Source of the DNA: Homarus americanus | Lineage: Eukaryota > Arthropoda > Malacostraca > Decapoda > Nephropidae | Reading direction: 5' to 3' | Length of the DNA: 64,000 nucleotides | NCBI RefSeq assembly: GCF_018991925.1 | Contig: NW_024748870.1 | Coordinates: forward strand, 5,868,193 to 5,932,192 | Shown: positions 1 to 14,500 of the stretch, in pieces | How positions within the stretch are numbered: the first letter of the stretch is position 1 | How the letters are laid out: the number at the start of each line of letters is the position of its first letter | Notes under the pieces: model-generated | The model's database searches: none | Told to the model about the DNA's origin: nothing | What the model saw: the letters and a program-made list of their open reading frames with translations, nothing else | Position numbers and translations under genes: made by a program

Positions 1-1398
1 TGGTTTGATAGATTTAAAAAATGCTACAGTCTATACAATGTTAAGGTGAGTGGAGAGTCAGCTAATGCCGATGTTGGTGCTGCCGAAGCTTTTAAGGAGG
101 AGTTAGATGTAGTGATTGTGGAAGGGAATTATTTGCCTGATCAAATATTTAATGTGGATGAGACTGGATTATTGTGGAAGCGCATGCCTGAGCGGACATA
201 CATCCACAAAGAGGCGAAAACAATGCCAGGATTCAAGGCATTCAAGGACAGAATTACACTTCTGTTGGGGGGGGAATGCTGCTGGTTTCAAGCTAAAGCC
301 CTTCATGATCTATCATTCAGAGAACCCCAGGGCTTTTAAACATGTCAGCAAGCACACACTGCCAGTGTTTTATCACAGTAATAGGAAAGCCTGGATGACT
401 TTAGCACTGTTGAGGATTGGTTCATGACTTGTTTCATTCCACGAGCCAAGGAGTACTGTCTGCAACAACGGATTCCATTCAAGATTTTGCTGATTTTGGA
501 TAATGCTCCGGGACACCCACCACACCTGGACGACATGCACCCTGATGTTAAGGTAGTCTACATTCCACCTAACACTACCTCTATCATCCAACCCATGGAT
601 CAAGGTGCTATTGCTGCCTTTAAAGCGTATTATTTACGCACGGCCTTCGCTCAGGCTGTTGCTGCTACTGAAGGTGAGAAAACGCTCAGAGTTTTAGGAG
701 GAGTACAACGTTTTGTCACGTATAAAAACATTAGTGCAGCATGGGATCAGGTTACATAACATTGCATGAATGGAATATGGAAGAAAATCCTGAAAAGATA
801 TGTGAACAGTTTCAAAGGATTTAATGAAAATTAAGTTATTTCGGATATTTGTAACAAGATAGTGGAGTTAGGTAAACAGCTGGAGTTAGAAATTGATAAT
901 GAAGATGTTGGACAGTTGGTTGAAATTGTAGCAGAAGAGCTCAGTAACAAGGATCTTATTGAACTAGATGCACAGAAAATTGCAGAGGAAGAAGAGAGAC
1001 AAAATGTAGAAGAAGAACTGGCACCCCCCAAAAAGTTTTCAGTGAAACAAATGGCAGAGGCATTTGCTACAATTAATAATGGAATGCAAATGTTTGATGG
1101 CATGGATCAAAATTATGAGCATTATGCCAAAGTTGACAGAATGATCCAAGATGCACTTGCTTGCTACAGAGAAATTTATAATGAAAATAAAAAACAAACT
1201 GTGCAGTCTAAATTAGACATCTATTTTAAGAAGTCCCCCAGTGCTGTCTCCTCACGCCCCACCAGTGCTGCTTCTTCACTCCCTCAAGATGATCCAATAC
1301 CTTCAACCAGCAAGTTTCCACAGTACATAAACCTGTCTGAAGAAAGAGACATTGATGACCCACCCAGCCCTGTCTCCTCCTCTGCTTCATCCAATTAA
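1..1398 (+). pseudogene. Broken Tigger transposase gene
   Basis: Coding remnant of the element above, in at least three frame blocks: 1-339 (frame 1), about 290-427 (frame 2), about 424-759 (frame 1), then 862-1398. All three catalytic Asp positions expected of the DDD-type pogo/Tigger enzymes are still readable, so decay is by frameshifts and stops rather than loss of the catalytic core. The N-terminal helix-turn-helix lies outside the window. Confidence 0.88.
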
Positions 1399-1640
1399 TA
1401 GTCTCTCCATGTATCCTGGAAATAGAAAATTATGGAGGCCCTGTGTGCATCCAGCTGACTACATTAAAGTTAAGTGCTCAGTCACACTGTATCCATTCCT
1501 CATTATTTATTACTTTTACTGTACTGTATCCATTCCTCATTATTTATTAGTTTTACTGTACTGTATTTCATTGTAGATTTTTTATTTTACGACCTGGATT
1601 TGGGTCCCTAACCCCGTCGTAAGTCGGGGAGCACCTGTAA
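1..1640 (+). mobile_element. Tigger/pogo-like DNA transposon, 3' part, decayed
   Basis: Remains of a transposase of the Tigger group (Tc1/mariner-pogo superfamily, CENP-B/jerky type), entering from the left edge. The reading frame is open from base 1 (WFDRFKK, the end of the CENP-B-type DNA-binding domain). The DDE core is visible: first Asp in IFNVDETGL (about 148-175), second in LILDNAPGHPP (about 493-525), third in SIIQPMDQGA (about 580-610). The family C-terminal tail lies at 841-1398 (VELGKQLELEI, then acidic and Ser/Pro-rich). The frame is broken near 290, 420, 760 and 835, so no intact enzyme is made. The 3' end is probably near 1605-1640, where a G/C-rich terminal repeat ends in GGGGAGCACCTGTA. 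It lies upstream of the first recognised SHCBP1-like exon, presumably in an intron of that gene. Confidence 0.9.
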
Positions 1641-2108
1641 TACTATTATTAATATTACTGTATTGTTTATCATAGCAATAAATATGGCAGCTCATCCCCA
1701 TTGCTCATGGTCTTCAAACTTACGGTACTGTACTAGCGATTTTGGAGTAATTTTTATTATTTCATTTTGGTGTCGTTTAGGTGAATCTACTGGTTGCCTG
1801 GAAACCAGATAACTGGGGTTCTCCTGTACATATATAATATACAGTATGATGACATGGGGGAGAAGGTTATTTCACTGTAGTTACAGAACGAAAGGAAGAT
1901 TAGCAAACAATAAATGGACACGATATATATGAGTTGATGATTTTTACAATGGTTGTAATGGGACTGTTCTTGTAGCGATTAGTACAAGGTTTTATGTGTG
2001 TGTGTTTGTTTTCCAAACCATGTGTTTATGTATGCCTGGATAATTATCTCTAGATACACTGCACTACAATGAAAAATTCCTTTTGAGTCGCTTTGTTTTT
2101 TTTTTCAG
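1641..2108 (+). other. Intron sequence before first visible SHCBP1-like exon
   Basis: AT-rich and without a gene. It contains a second terminal-repeat-like fragment near 1780-1830 (GGTGAATCTACTGG ... ACTGGGGTTCTCCTGTA). It ends in a long T tract and TTTTTTTCAG, the acceptor of the next exon. Confidence 0.6.
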
Positions 2109-2222
2109 GTAGTTAATGTGAGTCGTGAAGAACTGTTAGCTGATGTAGAAATCGTAAAGCCAGTCAAGAATGATCTTCCTGAGGATGATGTCAAGCTATT
2201 ACAGCAACAAAAAAATGAACAG
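2109..2222 (+). CDS. SHCBP1-like exon a (first visible)
   Basis: Acceptor TTTTTTCAG, donor CAG|GTAAGA; 114 nt, phase 0 to 0, 38 residues beginning VVNVSREELLADVE. It is rich in Glu/Asp and Lys, and matches the helical N-terminal region of the family. Earlier exons must lie left of the window because no start codon fits here. Confidence 0.8.
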
Positions 2223-5200
2223 GTAAGAAGGTTGTCTCCTACCTAATTAATAAATCTGTATTAAAAAGAAAGACTTTAACATTGACAGGATGTTAAAATT
2301 TATCATTTAGATATCGTATATACTCGTGTGTAGTTCGAGTTTTTAAGACCAAATTTTTAGGCAAAAAATTGGGGGTCGACCTCTACATGTGTAATAGTTT
2401 TGTTAGGTTGAACCCGTGCATGATGGGAAGGGTGAGGAGCAACTTTTAGCTTCAGACATGAAAAATATTTACCATTTACTGCCAGTAAACAATGGAAACG
2501 TAAAATATGTACCAATTAGTAATGAAAAGTTGTGCAGTTCCTTCAGTAAATGAAGCTCACCAACTTACAATAGGCTAAATTACCTTACAACGTGCTTTCA
2601 GTAGTCTATGTTGAAGTTCTTAGCACAGGCTAACTTATCATATCATATACGGTATCCAGTTCTCATTGATCTACAAAAAATACCGGTAATAAAAACCTTT
2701 TCGATATTTCACACTTAAAATAATACCCGGTAATCTACTTCAACCTCCTATTGTTTACAGCGAAGCATCACGCACCACCAGCTGTATCAGCTAGACGGTA
2801 CACGTGTTTCTCGAATCGTTTTCAGTTAAAAAACTGTTACATCACATGTATATTTTACCTTAACTGTGCCTGAATGAATATATTCTCGGAAATAAATAGC
2901 AGTTTTGCTGAAACGTGATAAATTTTAATGTAAAATAGGATAAAATACATGACTAAAACAAAAGATTTTACCTAACCTTCCGATGTTCAAGAGAAGTTAC
3001 TCGTTTTTTTAATAGTTTTTGGTTAAAATATTGTTATATTACAATGGAATTCTATTCATACTGTGCTTGATATAATGCATTCACGGAAATGTAATATTTT
3101 TGCTGAAATGACGTACGTATTACAGTGGAAATTGGGATAAAATCGTGACGAAAACAATGACTTTCGCTTTCCTTCGTTCAAAAGATGTTTATCGTAATCG
3201 CTTTTCGAATGGTTTAGTTAAAAAACTGTTGTATTACAATAATATTCCCTCCTAATTGACTTGAATAAATACTTGAATGGAAATATACAATATTTTTGTT
3301 GAAGCTACCTGCGTTTCAGTGTAAAGTGTCATAATAATAAATGGTAAACAATTTGCCTTTGGCACTTGGTGTTTCAGGCACGGCGAGCCTCAGTTTATAG
3401 GACGTTGAGTGATTTTACTGAAGGTTTTGTTGTTCCATTACCCTCAAAAATGTGGGTCGACCTATAAATGAGGAATATCATAAATTAATGATTTCTTGGT
3501 AAAAAAATCAGGGTCGACCTATAAACGAGGGGGGTATAGAGAATAATTTTAGATGGGGAAAATTTAATGAGAAAACCCAGAAGGCAGAGATTGGGATGGA
3601 TGGATAGATAGATGATTTAAATTAAAGGCTGGGTCCATGGAGTGATACAAATTTTAGGGGGATTGTTAAAGATAGCCTGAAAACATTTGGAGTGATGGAC
3701 CATGGTAGCCAGTGCTCATACTTAAAGATGGCACTTTATTTAATTGACCGAATTTCCATTTCACACACACACTTTTATTCTTTAGGTTACTGTGCCGCTG
3801 ATGGAACTGTATCCACTTGCTGAACAAGAAAATGATGTTCTGGATATTACGACCACTGCTGAGATTCTGGACCAGATTAGGTAATGATTACTCAGATCTT
3901 CTTCAGTGATAATTCTCTGATGACCATGTGCAAGATGCCTCAGGTGGTGGGATTTACGAGGGAATACAGTATACTGTATGTAAAAAAGAAATTAGGAGAG
4001 ATTTTAAAGACCATGTATCGTGTAAGCTTTGACATTGGGGTGATTAAACAAGTCACTAGCTTACTTTCCCAACAAAAGAAATAAAGATAGAGAGTACTGT
4101 ACAGGGTATTTTTATGTTAGATTTTGGGGATGGAGAGACGTGAGAAATAGTAATGGTATAGTATGTGTTGGAAATAGAATAAAGGTTTATTAAATCTTAT
4201 GGATGAAGAGAGTAATGTCATGAAAACACAGGTGAGGGGTGAAGAAAAAGTCCAGAGTATTTTCTGTTTCCTGGGACAACAAAATGTATGATCATTGTTC
4301 GGTAATTGATGATGGAAAATATCCATTTTTTAGGATTTTGAGTGTCCCTGTGTTATGAGGTATGATGGTGAGCTGTAGGCTTTGTGGCTTTTATGGGTCC
4401 CAAGACACTGGCATATAGGGAGGCTGTGTGTGTACAGTATATAGTTTTTACAGGCAATGAGTATATTATATTAGGTATGTGATATATACTCATATAATTT
4501 TATGATTATATCGTTTTCTGTGAGTTATCATGCACAGTCAACTATTAAAGTCCATTTGCTTTTCCCCTTGAGCCATGAACCCCGAGATTCAGACTCGTGA
4601 ATCCTAAGCATTTATGGACAGACTAATACAGGGGGCCCCCCAAATTCACGGGGGTTAGGTTCTCAAAATGGCCGCCTTATCGCCAAATCCGCGACTAACG
4701 TTTGCGGACCAGGGGGGCTACATTTTTACTTGTGTACAGAGAAATGTTTATTCCTTTTATGTGTTTGGCCTTAGGACAATTATTTATTTTACCTGTAGAA
4801 TTGTATTTGTGTGTGTGTGTGTGTATAGTCACACACACACACACACACAAAAAACACATACAATTAAATAATAATTGGAAAATCCTTTCACAGATAATCA
4901 GAAACTAATTTATAAAAAATTTGACATTCTACCCTCAAGTTCATGCTCTATTAATAAAGTAATAGTGCACGGACTTGAGGGTAGACTCACATTTTTAATA
5001 AATTTGCTTCTGATTATTTGTGAGAGGATTTTCCAATTATTATTTATTTGTATGTGTGTGTGTGTGTCTACACACACACACACACATATTTATAATACAG
5101 GTAAAGGAAATTACAGTCTCTAGAATGAATGGCTCCCTGTCCCAGCCGCAAAAATGCTGGCAACTTAAAAACTACCCACAGGCATTCTTGGGTACATCCA

Positions 5201-8200
5201 GGGTGTCATCCGCGAATAACCGAGAACCGAGAACTTGGAGGGCATACTGTATATCAGTCTACTGCTTCGGGTTCATGAGTCTGAATTTTGAGGTTCATGG
5301 TTCAGGAGGAGAGGTGAACGGACTTTAGTTGTTGACTGTATTTGTGTATATTTCAGGTTTTTTTACGAGCACATTTGGCAGGCCTGGGATCTAGAAGAAG
5401 AAAACTGCTGCTATGACCACTACCTTATCACTACTCGTCTGAAATTGTATGTTTATGGGAATTATAAACTGATCTATAATGTCACCGATAGTGTATACAG
5501 TAATTCATGTTGTCTTATTATTACTGTACAGTAATATTCCTGATAGCCAGAACAATTGGTGCAAAACATTTTGGGTATTGACACAAATTTTCTTATCCGT
5601 GGAAAAATATGCAAATTTACAGAATTTTTCCAGGCATTTGTGAATATTTCCAAGTCTAAATTATGCATCTGGCATGGAGCACCATTGCTACAGAGGCTTA
5701 ACTGCAGTTGGACAGACACAGAGCTGTAGTGTTTACTTATGCAAACACTACTATATACACATACAGTACAGTATGTTGTAAAACGTAGTATACCGTACTA
5801 CTGGATACACTATACATTACTGTACTACACTATGATCACCTACAGATACTGTCGTCTTGAGTTTGTGATGCAGAAGGTGTTGCTATCTGTCACACTCCTC
5901 TTCCTCCATGAAGGAAGGACTGTATACTATACATATACTGTCCACTCTGCTGTGTACAGTACAGTATACATAACTGTATTAACTTTTTCTGCCTTAACAG
6001 TATTCTTGGCTAATTGTATTCTGTTACAATAATGTAAAGTACTGCACAACACATGTGAAAACAACAGCAAGTGAGTGAACAAGTTTGTACAGTTGAAGTC
6101 CAAAAATCCGGACTGCTTGGGGATTGGGTCGGTCCGGATTTTCTGGATTCTCAGGCAGTACTTTTAAAATTCAAATTTAAGGAGGAATAAAGAAGAGATG
6201 AACAGGTACATTTTGATAGTTTATTCATTAGCAAATATTGCATGCTTCATTTATCAAAACGAGCAATTTTAATGAAAAAGCTGTGAATTTAGAATTTTAT
6301 TCTTTGCCTTTTTTATATCATAAATTGTAGACTTTCCAATGTCGTATGTTTCCATTAGAACAGTATTACTCACACCACGTTCTAGTTTCTTAATTATTTC
6401 AAGTTTGTCACTCAATTTCAACGTGTTCTTCTTTCTCTTCACACAACGAAGTTTATCTACTTTAGGAGCCATTTTTATGGGCTTGTACAGTACTCTGTAA
6501 ATGGAAAGAGTAGGACTCAAAGTATTGTTTTATTACAATGGTATTCTATTCATACTGTGCTTGATATAATGCATTCAATGAAATGTATTATTTTTGCTGA
6601 AATGACGTACGTATTACAGTGGAAAGTGGGATAAAATCGTGACGAAAACAATGACTTTCGCTTTCTTTCGTTCAAAAGATGTTACCGTAATCGCTTTTCG
6701 AATGGTTTAGTTAAAAACTGGTTTATTACAATAATATTCCCTCCTAATTGACTTGAATAAATACTTGAATGGAAATATACAATATTTTTGTTGAAACTAC
6801 CCGCGTTTCAGTGTAGTGTCGTAATAATAAATGGTAAACAATTTGCCTTCGGCACTCGTGTTTCAGGCACGGCGAGCCTCAGTTTATAGGACGTAGAGCG
6901 TTTTTACTGAAAGTTTTGTTGTTCCATTACCCTCAAAAACGTGGGTCGAATTATGAATGAGGAATATCATAAATTAACTATTTCTTGGGTAAAAAAATCA
7001 GGGTCGACCTATAAACGAGGGGGGTATAGACGAGTATATACGGTATGTTGTCACAGTTTGAATGCTCGTTTTAAAGTGGCAACCACGTGGTCGCTTGTTG
7101 TTGCTGTGCAGCTGTGGCGCTCATGCATGCGCACATGCACACAAAAGCCCGCTAAATAAAAAAAAAAGCTTTCGAAAAGTCCGGATTCTCGGGTGGTCCG
7201 GATTTCTGGCATCCTGATTTTTGGACTTTTACTGTACAATGGCAGCAGACAGTGAACTAGGCACATCATTATACTAGAGTTTCAGGTGATAGACTGTAAA
7301 AAGCATCAGCTAATCATATGCATCATCTGCAGTCACATGACAGTACAGTATTAGCCAATCGCAGTGCATGATCACTCTAAGCCTACCCACTCGTGTGCTC
7401 AGCACACATCGACTCATGATGCAATAACTCTGAAATTCATTTGAAGGCTGGAACAGAGTGATTTTACTTGGAATACTAAATTTTATTTCTCGGGTACGTA
7501 TTAGAAAGTTCCGGGGAGCGAAGATTCTGGCTATCGGGGATATTAATGTATCTGGAAGCTCAATGTTAATAAAATTGCATGTGTTAACATGTACAGTACA
7601 GTATATGCATAAAGAAATTCTGCAATGCCAATGCAGTTTCTTCAACCTGTCTCTGCTTATGTAGACCCAACACAGGTGTTTTTATCTCACAATATCTATC
7701 ATAATTTTCCTTGTATCCAGTTAGTGACGTACATGTTCATTTCAGTATTCTTAATCATCACTCTCATTTTCCAGAATGTGTGAGGCATTTACTTTTCTCG
7801 ACCATATTATATATGTATAGTACAGTAAGGTCTTAAAGTATGCGAGTGTTGCATTCCTGGAATCCCTGCATAAGTGCGTATTTGGCTCCCCCTGTATGTA
7901 TACATATAACCCCTTTTTTATACTAGGGTAACTGGCGCACAACTTCAGAGTTCGATATACCACTCCTTGACAAGTCCACTACAGGGGGGAGGGTGTATCT
8001 TGACTTTTTCTTCAAAAGTTCTCACAATATGTGCTTTTTTTGTTCAATACAGAATGCGACGCCTATCTTTATACCTAGGTACAGTATGTTAATGCCTAGC
8101 AATAACTCGCCAGGACAACATACAGGCAATTAAAACATCTAATAATTACTTAATACGTAATATTAGGAGGACACGTTGCTACCTGGCATTTAATTGCAAT

Positions 8201-8457
8201 TCTCAAAACCTCCTCTCGCACCCTCCATCACATGCATTGCTACCGTCATCTCTTGCCCTAGAGCGAGCAGTAAACAAATGTTCACTCTCGAGGGGTGGAG
8301 ATGGGTGTGATGTCGACGTCGCATTCTGGACTATACAGGTTTAACCTCTCTAGTCCGGCATTCTGTGGTCCGGAAACTCCCGTGGTTCGGAATGATTTCA
8401 TTTTGTCCAATAGATAGATAGGCAGCTTTTTTTTTTTTTTTTTTTATTACTTTTCTG

Positions 8458-8511
<54 letters not shown>

Positions 8512-8514
8512 TAC

Positions 8515-8550
<36 letters not shown>

Positions 8551-11500
8551 AGGAGTATTAAATTTTTGTCCCTCAGGCCCCAATGTGGGTCAGTGACCTA
8601 TGCCCGGGTGGGCTAATCCCCATAAAAAAAAAAACCGCCCCGGGAAATTAAGGTTTGTTTACATCCGGCAGTTCGGCTGCACTCTCTCTCTCTGGTTGTC
8701 TATACAGAGTACAACATTTAACCCTTCAATATATATGATCAGTAAATAAGTGTTGCTTTCATATTCTTATGTAGAGTAATGACGATATGTTTTCACATGT
8801 GCGCACTTACATATGAGCAGTCTCACTTTTTTTCTTTACCATTAATGGTTAGCTACTTTATCAAACAGCTTCATTAGATACTTTATATTGTACCACTGCA
8901 ATCATTAGCATTTGTTTTAGAGATTTTTAAACAACATTTCATTGCAGTGTTTCTCATTTTTTACCAGGTACCAGGATATAGAGATGGGTCACATTCCTTC
9001 AGCTGCTGGCACAGAGATTAGAAATCTTGTCAAGCAAGCCAGCATTGTAGAGAATGAGATTAAGATGATAGAGTCTTTCAATGAAGGGGAAGAGGTTGAC
9101 CAGGTTGATGTTACCCGTCTCATCCAGCTACACAAGCAGATGGAGCAACTTAAAGCTCGATATGAAATACTTCAGGATCCAGTTTTTAGGTTAGAAACTA
9201 CCAGAAAGTCTTTTGAAGATAAATGATAGAAACGATGTAATGAGAATTGGGTAACGAGACGACTCTCAAAGCCCCCCAAAAAATCCCTCATCCCTAGAAT
9301 TTTCCGGGTAACAGAAAAATGTTCTCGGAAGTTCCAGAAATTGCTCATTACAACCTCTCTCAAACCCGGAAAAATGTCCCCTATCCTCGGAATTTTTCGG
9401 GTATCTGAGAAATTTTCTTGGAATTTCCAAAAATGCACCAGATTTTTATTTCTCAAATTCGGAGGGAAAAAAAATGCCCTGTCCCCAGAATTTTTCGGCT
9501 ATCGGGAATATTTTCCGGAAAATGTGCCCCTCGGAAAATTTCAATTTCGGTTATCGGAGAGCTCCAGGTTTGAGGGATTCCGGCTAACGGAGATAGTACT
9601 CTATTGTATATAATTTATCAATCTGTATGCAAGATGATGTCTTCTACTATCTGTGAGGGTGAACCTTACAGTTTCATGTCAGTACTTAATACATTCTTAT
9701 CTACTCTTCAAAATAACAACTTTAATCAGCCTTAGAGAATTTAAAATAGAATTTGTCAGAGGTGTTGATTAGCATTGTTAACACCAGATGGGTACATTTT
9801 TCTTGCTGATATAAAAGAAAAATAATGGTTCTTACTGCTTTAAATCTTTCTTGCAATCCATAAAGCCTTCACTTAACCTCCTCCATGTCTGCATTTCCAT
9901 TGGTTTACTATATGACCGCCTCATGTGTCTGCTGATATAGATGACCTTTGTTGTGCAATATTTCTTTGTCAGAGAACTGTCAAACTACGAGCAACAAATA
10001 GAGCGGTGCAGGATGGTGAGCCTGAAGGCAGGGGCCAGAATTGCTAAGTTGAAGGTGGTGGTTGACTCCCTACCCATTGGAGAGTTGGCACTGCACATGG
10101 CTAAATTGCCTGACCTCATTAAATGTCTCCCACAGGTGAAGGATTTATTACTTTGTTTATGCCAACTTTTTTTTTCATTGATTAATATCAAGATTATAAA
10201 TGAATAGAGATAAAACTGGTTTTTCTAATTTTTTGGTATATTTAACATAAAGGATGCCATCAAGTGGCTTTGGTGATGGTGTTATTGGTGGATGATGATA
10301 AAATGTGTAGAGTGACAAGGATAAACCAAATGTAATTTTCTAGCTGACTGGCTGAGAAGTGTGATTGTGAATCCTATACATACAGGGAACTTAAAGGGGT
10401 CTGAAGCATAGATCAGGTTATGATAGTTATGTAAAGAATGTTTGAGAAATAAATAAGGGAGAGAGTATGCATTAATGAAATGCATTTTGGGTTTATATTT
10501 AGCCTGATGACTACAGAGGCAATATTTATGGCTAGTCAATTACATGAGAAATATCGAGAGAAAAAGAGCAAGCTTTACTTTGTATTTTGTAGACTTAAAG
10601 AAGGCCTTTGACATGGTACCATTTATGGGAGTGCAGTGAGCAATGAGAGAGTTGTAGGTCGAGGAGTGCCGAGTTTGAGAACTGATGTGAGAGTAAGTGG
10701 TCTAGAATATGAGGTGAAAGTAGGGGTCCATCAAGGGTTTGTCTGAAGACCCATTTTATGTGTTTATCGTGATGTTAGGGATCTGTTGTCTGCAATTTGA
10801 CATCTGTATAATACTGTAGACAAGTTGTCGGTCAGAATTTGTTCATAAGATGGCAGGTCAATGGGTAAAGAAAATGCTTAAATTCACTATAGTAATGATA
10901 TTTTTAAATAAATTGGGCCAAAAGGTATAAAAAAAAAATTAGGGTAAAATTCGCTAAAAAGTCACATGACTGAGAAAAGCTATGTGATTGGTTGTGACGT
11001 CACAGGTTGATTCGAGCCGCCCAGCAGGAGCCTGGAGGCAGCCAACTGTGGTGTATGTGTTGTTACCAGTAGGAATACAGGACTTGTGGCCAAATACAAT
11101 GTTGATATACACAGGCATACCTGTTCAAGTAGCATCGTGTGTATTTACTTCTGGGTGCCAAAAGGATGCAAAAGACCGATAACTCCAACATGGAAGTTTT
11201 CATCACTGTTCTCTATTTCATGTCTGGAAAATGTAATTTTTGTCACTGATGTCTATATTTAATTTTGAGGAAGGACTAGGGACGACCATGGCCAGGGGAT
11301 GGGCTTAAGATGTAATTTAACATGCTTCAAAGCTGCATGGTGGAGTTCTTGATAATACTCTACAATCGTACAGACATTGAGGTAAATTTCTTTCATCTGC
11401 CTTGATAACCCTGGAAGTAGTTGTCCAACCTTCTCAGCTGATCGGCTCTGTAAATAAATATTATTAGATAATTAATTGTGCTTTACTGTGCAACACAGTA

Positions 11501-14500
11501 ATGCTATATTGAATATACGTACAGGTATAAATATTATGAAGCACATTAACTCATTCAATGGTTTTGGTCATCTGGGGAACCTTAAGATTCTAACAATGGG
11601 ATTAAGTACTTTAAACAATAAGACACATTATCTCTTCGGGATTTCTGTCGCAAAACATTTTTCGATCGCATAAGAAAATACAGGTCATATGTTAGGTTAG
11701 GGTATGATGAGTTATATTATAAGTTATAAGGTTAACTAAACATACAACGGTAAGGGGGAGGGGGGGTAGTAACTCAAAACTAGTGATTTCCGATAGAAAT
11801 GAAGGTATAAATCGTTCATAACACATAGCAAACCATCAGAAAAAACATAGTCTGCATGTGTAAGTACAGTACAGGGATGACCAAAACTTAAAATTTACCC
11901 AATACAGTGGTCCCTCGATTAACAAACGGTTCAATTTACGAAATTTTGGTTTACGAATTAGCTCCCATAAGGATTTTCAGTTCCATTAATAAACAAAACT
12001 TTGATTAACGAAAGCCTTAGGAGAAACATGCTTTGTTGTGCACATCAACCAATCAGCTGATCAGCTAGTCAGCCAATATAGTAATTGGTTCTATGTTTAC
12101 ATTCGTTTTCAGTGGAGTAAACATCAAGAAAGTTGTGCTCTTGAATATTTTTGCATTTTTTATATTAAAATTATTGGTCACTCTGAAATTTAGTTACATA
12201 TTGATAATGTGTACAGTACAGGGAACAGTTTTTGTTGCCTTTCAGCTGATCGAATCACCCACCAACGCTTCTCAGTTTAACTTTGTTTACAGTGGAGTAA
12301 ACATCGAGTTTGTTGGTCTCTTGAATATTTTTGCATTTTTACATTAAAATTATTGGTCATTCTGAAATTTAGTTAACATATTGATAACATACAGTGCAGA
12401 AATTATTATGAAACATGAAGAAGGCATTAGAACCAATGCACTCTGTAAAGAATATGGCATGTCATCATCGACTGCCTCTACAATCAGCTGTTTGATATGT
12501 AAACAAAGCTGCCGGGAATACGACATACCGTACACACCTCAAAGTAAGTTGAAATACAGTATTCTATTGTTTTTTATTAATTATTGTACAGTATACTGTA
12601 CAGTACAGTACTGTATTTAGTTTAAATTTAATGTTTTGTTAATTCTATTTCTGGTATACAGTACTTTGTATGTATACTTTCTGTGAGGTGGAACCAATTA
12701 CTCAATATCCTATTGAAATAATAGTTTCAGTTAACGAAATTTTTGGTTAACAGCCATCTCTGTGGAACCAATTGTGTTAATTAATCGAGGGACCACTGTA
12801 TAGCCTTTCTCGAATACTTATGGTAGTTAAAGTAACATTTTACCCATTAATTAATATAATTGATGAAATCTCCCAATGCATTCTCAAAACAAAGTCCAGA
12901 CAATGTCATTACTTCTAAATTGACTCATATCTCATCTAGTACTTATATACTCTGTAAATGCACTGGAAAAAAAAAAGAGAGTCTACCGGATAAGAACACA
13001 TGGCAGCTGAGCTGGTGTGAACATGGGAGCTTTTTATGTCCATAAGCTGCTCTTCATGGCACATTTCTTCACTTACGAAATGTCCATGACTTAGACCATA
13101 AATAACACCCTTAAAACTTAGCTGAACGTGGCATTTAGGGTCTGAAGAGGCCATCCTTTGTACTAACCACTGGCTGCAGCGGTGAGTTTGTTGGAGAACG
13201 TCGTCTGCTGGGAAACTGGTTATGTCATTGCCAGTGGTGGGCACAGCTAAGCGAAAAGTTAGCTTCACTAACCGCTAATCCACTAACTAAAAATTTTACT
13301 TTGCTACCGCTAAACAGCTAAAAAAATTAGCGGAAGCTAACGCTAACCACTAACTTTTATTATGTGAATTTAGCTTCGTTTTGGGGGGGGGGGGGCTCTA
13401 AAACCCTTAAAAACAGACTGAGAGAGCTGAAATTTTCATATGTTGTCTTGTAGCTTAGACATAGAGCTTTCAAAAAAGATATAGCATGCCAAGATCAGAT
13501 GATGATCAAGGTGTACACAAATAATTAAATGAAGAAATGAAATTAAACTTTATTTTACATTCAAGTTTCAACATACACTTTATAATCTTTATTTACTGTA
13601 CGAAAAGACACAAAGTATTAAACAAATCCAAAAACTATAGTCCTGTATAGCATAGGTAGCAAATAGCATCATGCCAAGATCAGATGATGATCAACTTATT
13701 GAGGTGTACACTGTACACAATTTCACAAATAATTAATTTGCATTCTCATACAACCTATCGGCCTTATTCATTATTCATGTAAATATGCAATACCAACCAC
13801 ATACACATTATACCAGTGCATTTTTATATAACTTATTGTTGGTCTTAGTCATTATACCAGTGCATTTTAATATAACTTATTGTTGGTCTTAGTCATGTAA
13901 ATAAACAGAAAACTCTAAACTTTAATGAAAAGTAAGTTTTTAGAAAATTTTGTTTGGCGCACACCTTGGATGACATCCTGGTTATGAACTAATGCAGTAC
14001 TTAGCATAACCAAATATATTGACACAAAAAAATCCTAATTAAATTAACAAATACAGGTAAATGAGAAATGAAATTATACATCAGTTTACATTTATATTCT
14101 ATGATTCTTTCAACATACACTGACAGTCCTTATATACTGTAAAAAAAAATAGTATTAAACTTTAATAATCAAAAACTTCCATTCACTCCAGCTGCAGTGG
14201 CTGGGCCTTCTCCATCGCCTCGACGTGATGCTGGTTGCCCTTCATAAACGTCAGCCTCTCAAAGTTGCCATCTGACAGGGTGGCTCTCTTGGCCCTCAAG
14301 ATATCTTTGCACGTACTAACACGCAGTTAGCCAAGCGTGCCTGATTGGCTGTTGGAGACACGCGTCGCGGCGTCACACGCTTACAACAGACAGGAACAAA
14401 CATGTATAAATTTTGTTAGCAGAACTAAATTTAGCGGAAGCTAATTGGTCCGCTAATGGTTTCCACAGTTAGCGAAAACTCTAATCCGCTAACAAAAAAG

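Larger units (their letters stand above)
6090..7234 (-). mobile_element. Tigger-like element with another element nested inside
   Basis: Terminal inverted repeats CAGTTGAAGTCCAAAAATCC (left) and, inverted, CAGTAAAAGTCCAAAAATC (right end 7234), each flanked by TA, the pogo/Tigger target. The minus-strand frame at 6520-6269 encodes a jerky/CENP-B-type N-terminal helix-turn-helix (LKLSDKLEIIKKLERGV, then KSTIYDIKK) and starts with MAPKVDK. The rest of the transposase is absent: the interior from about 6525 to 7045 is the right half of the TATACTCG-end family. So one element has inserted into, or replaced, the body of another. Confidence 0.8.

Noticed and set aside
9190..9226. SHCBP1-like exon d running on to the stop at 9226 as a gene end
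   Set aside because: A phase-matched donor at 9190 and clear downstream family exons show the frame continues elsewhere; the extra codons are intron.
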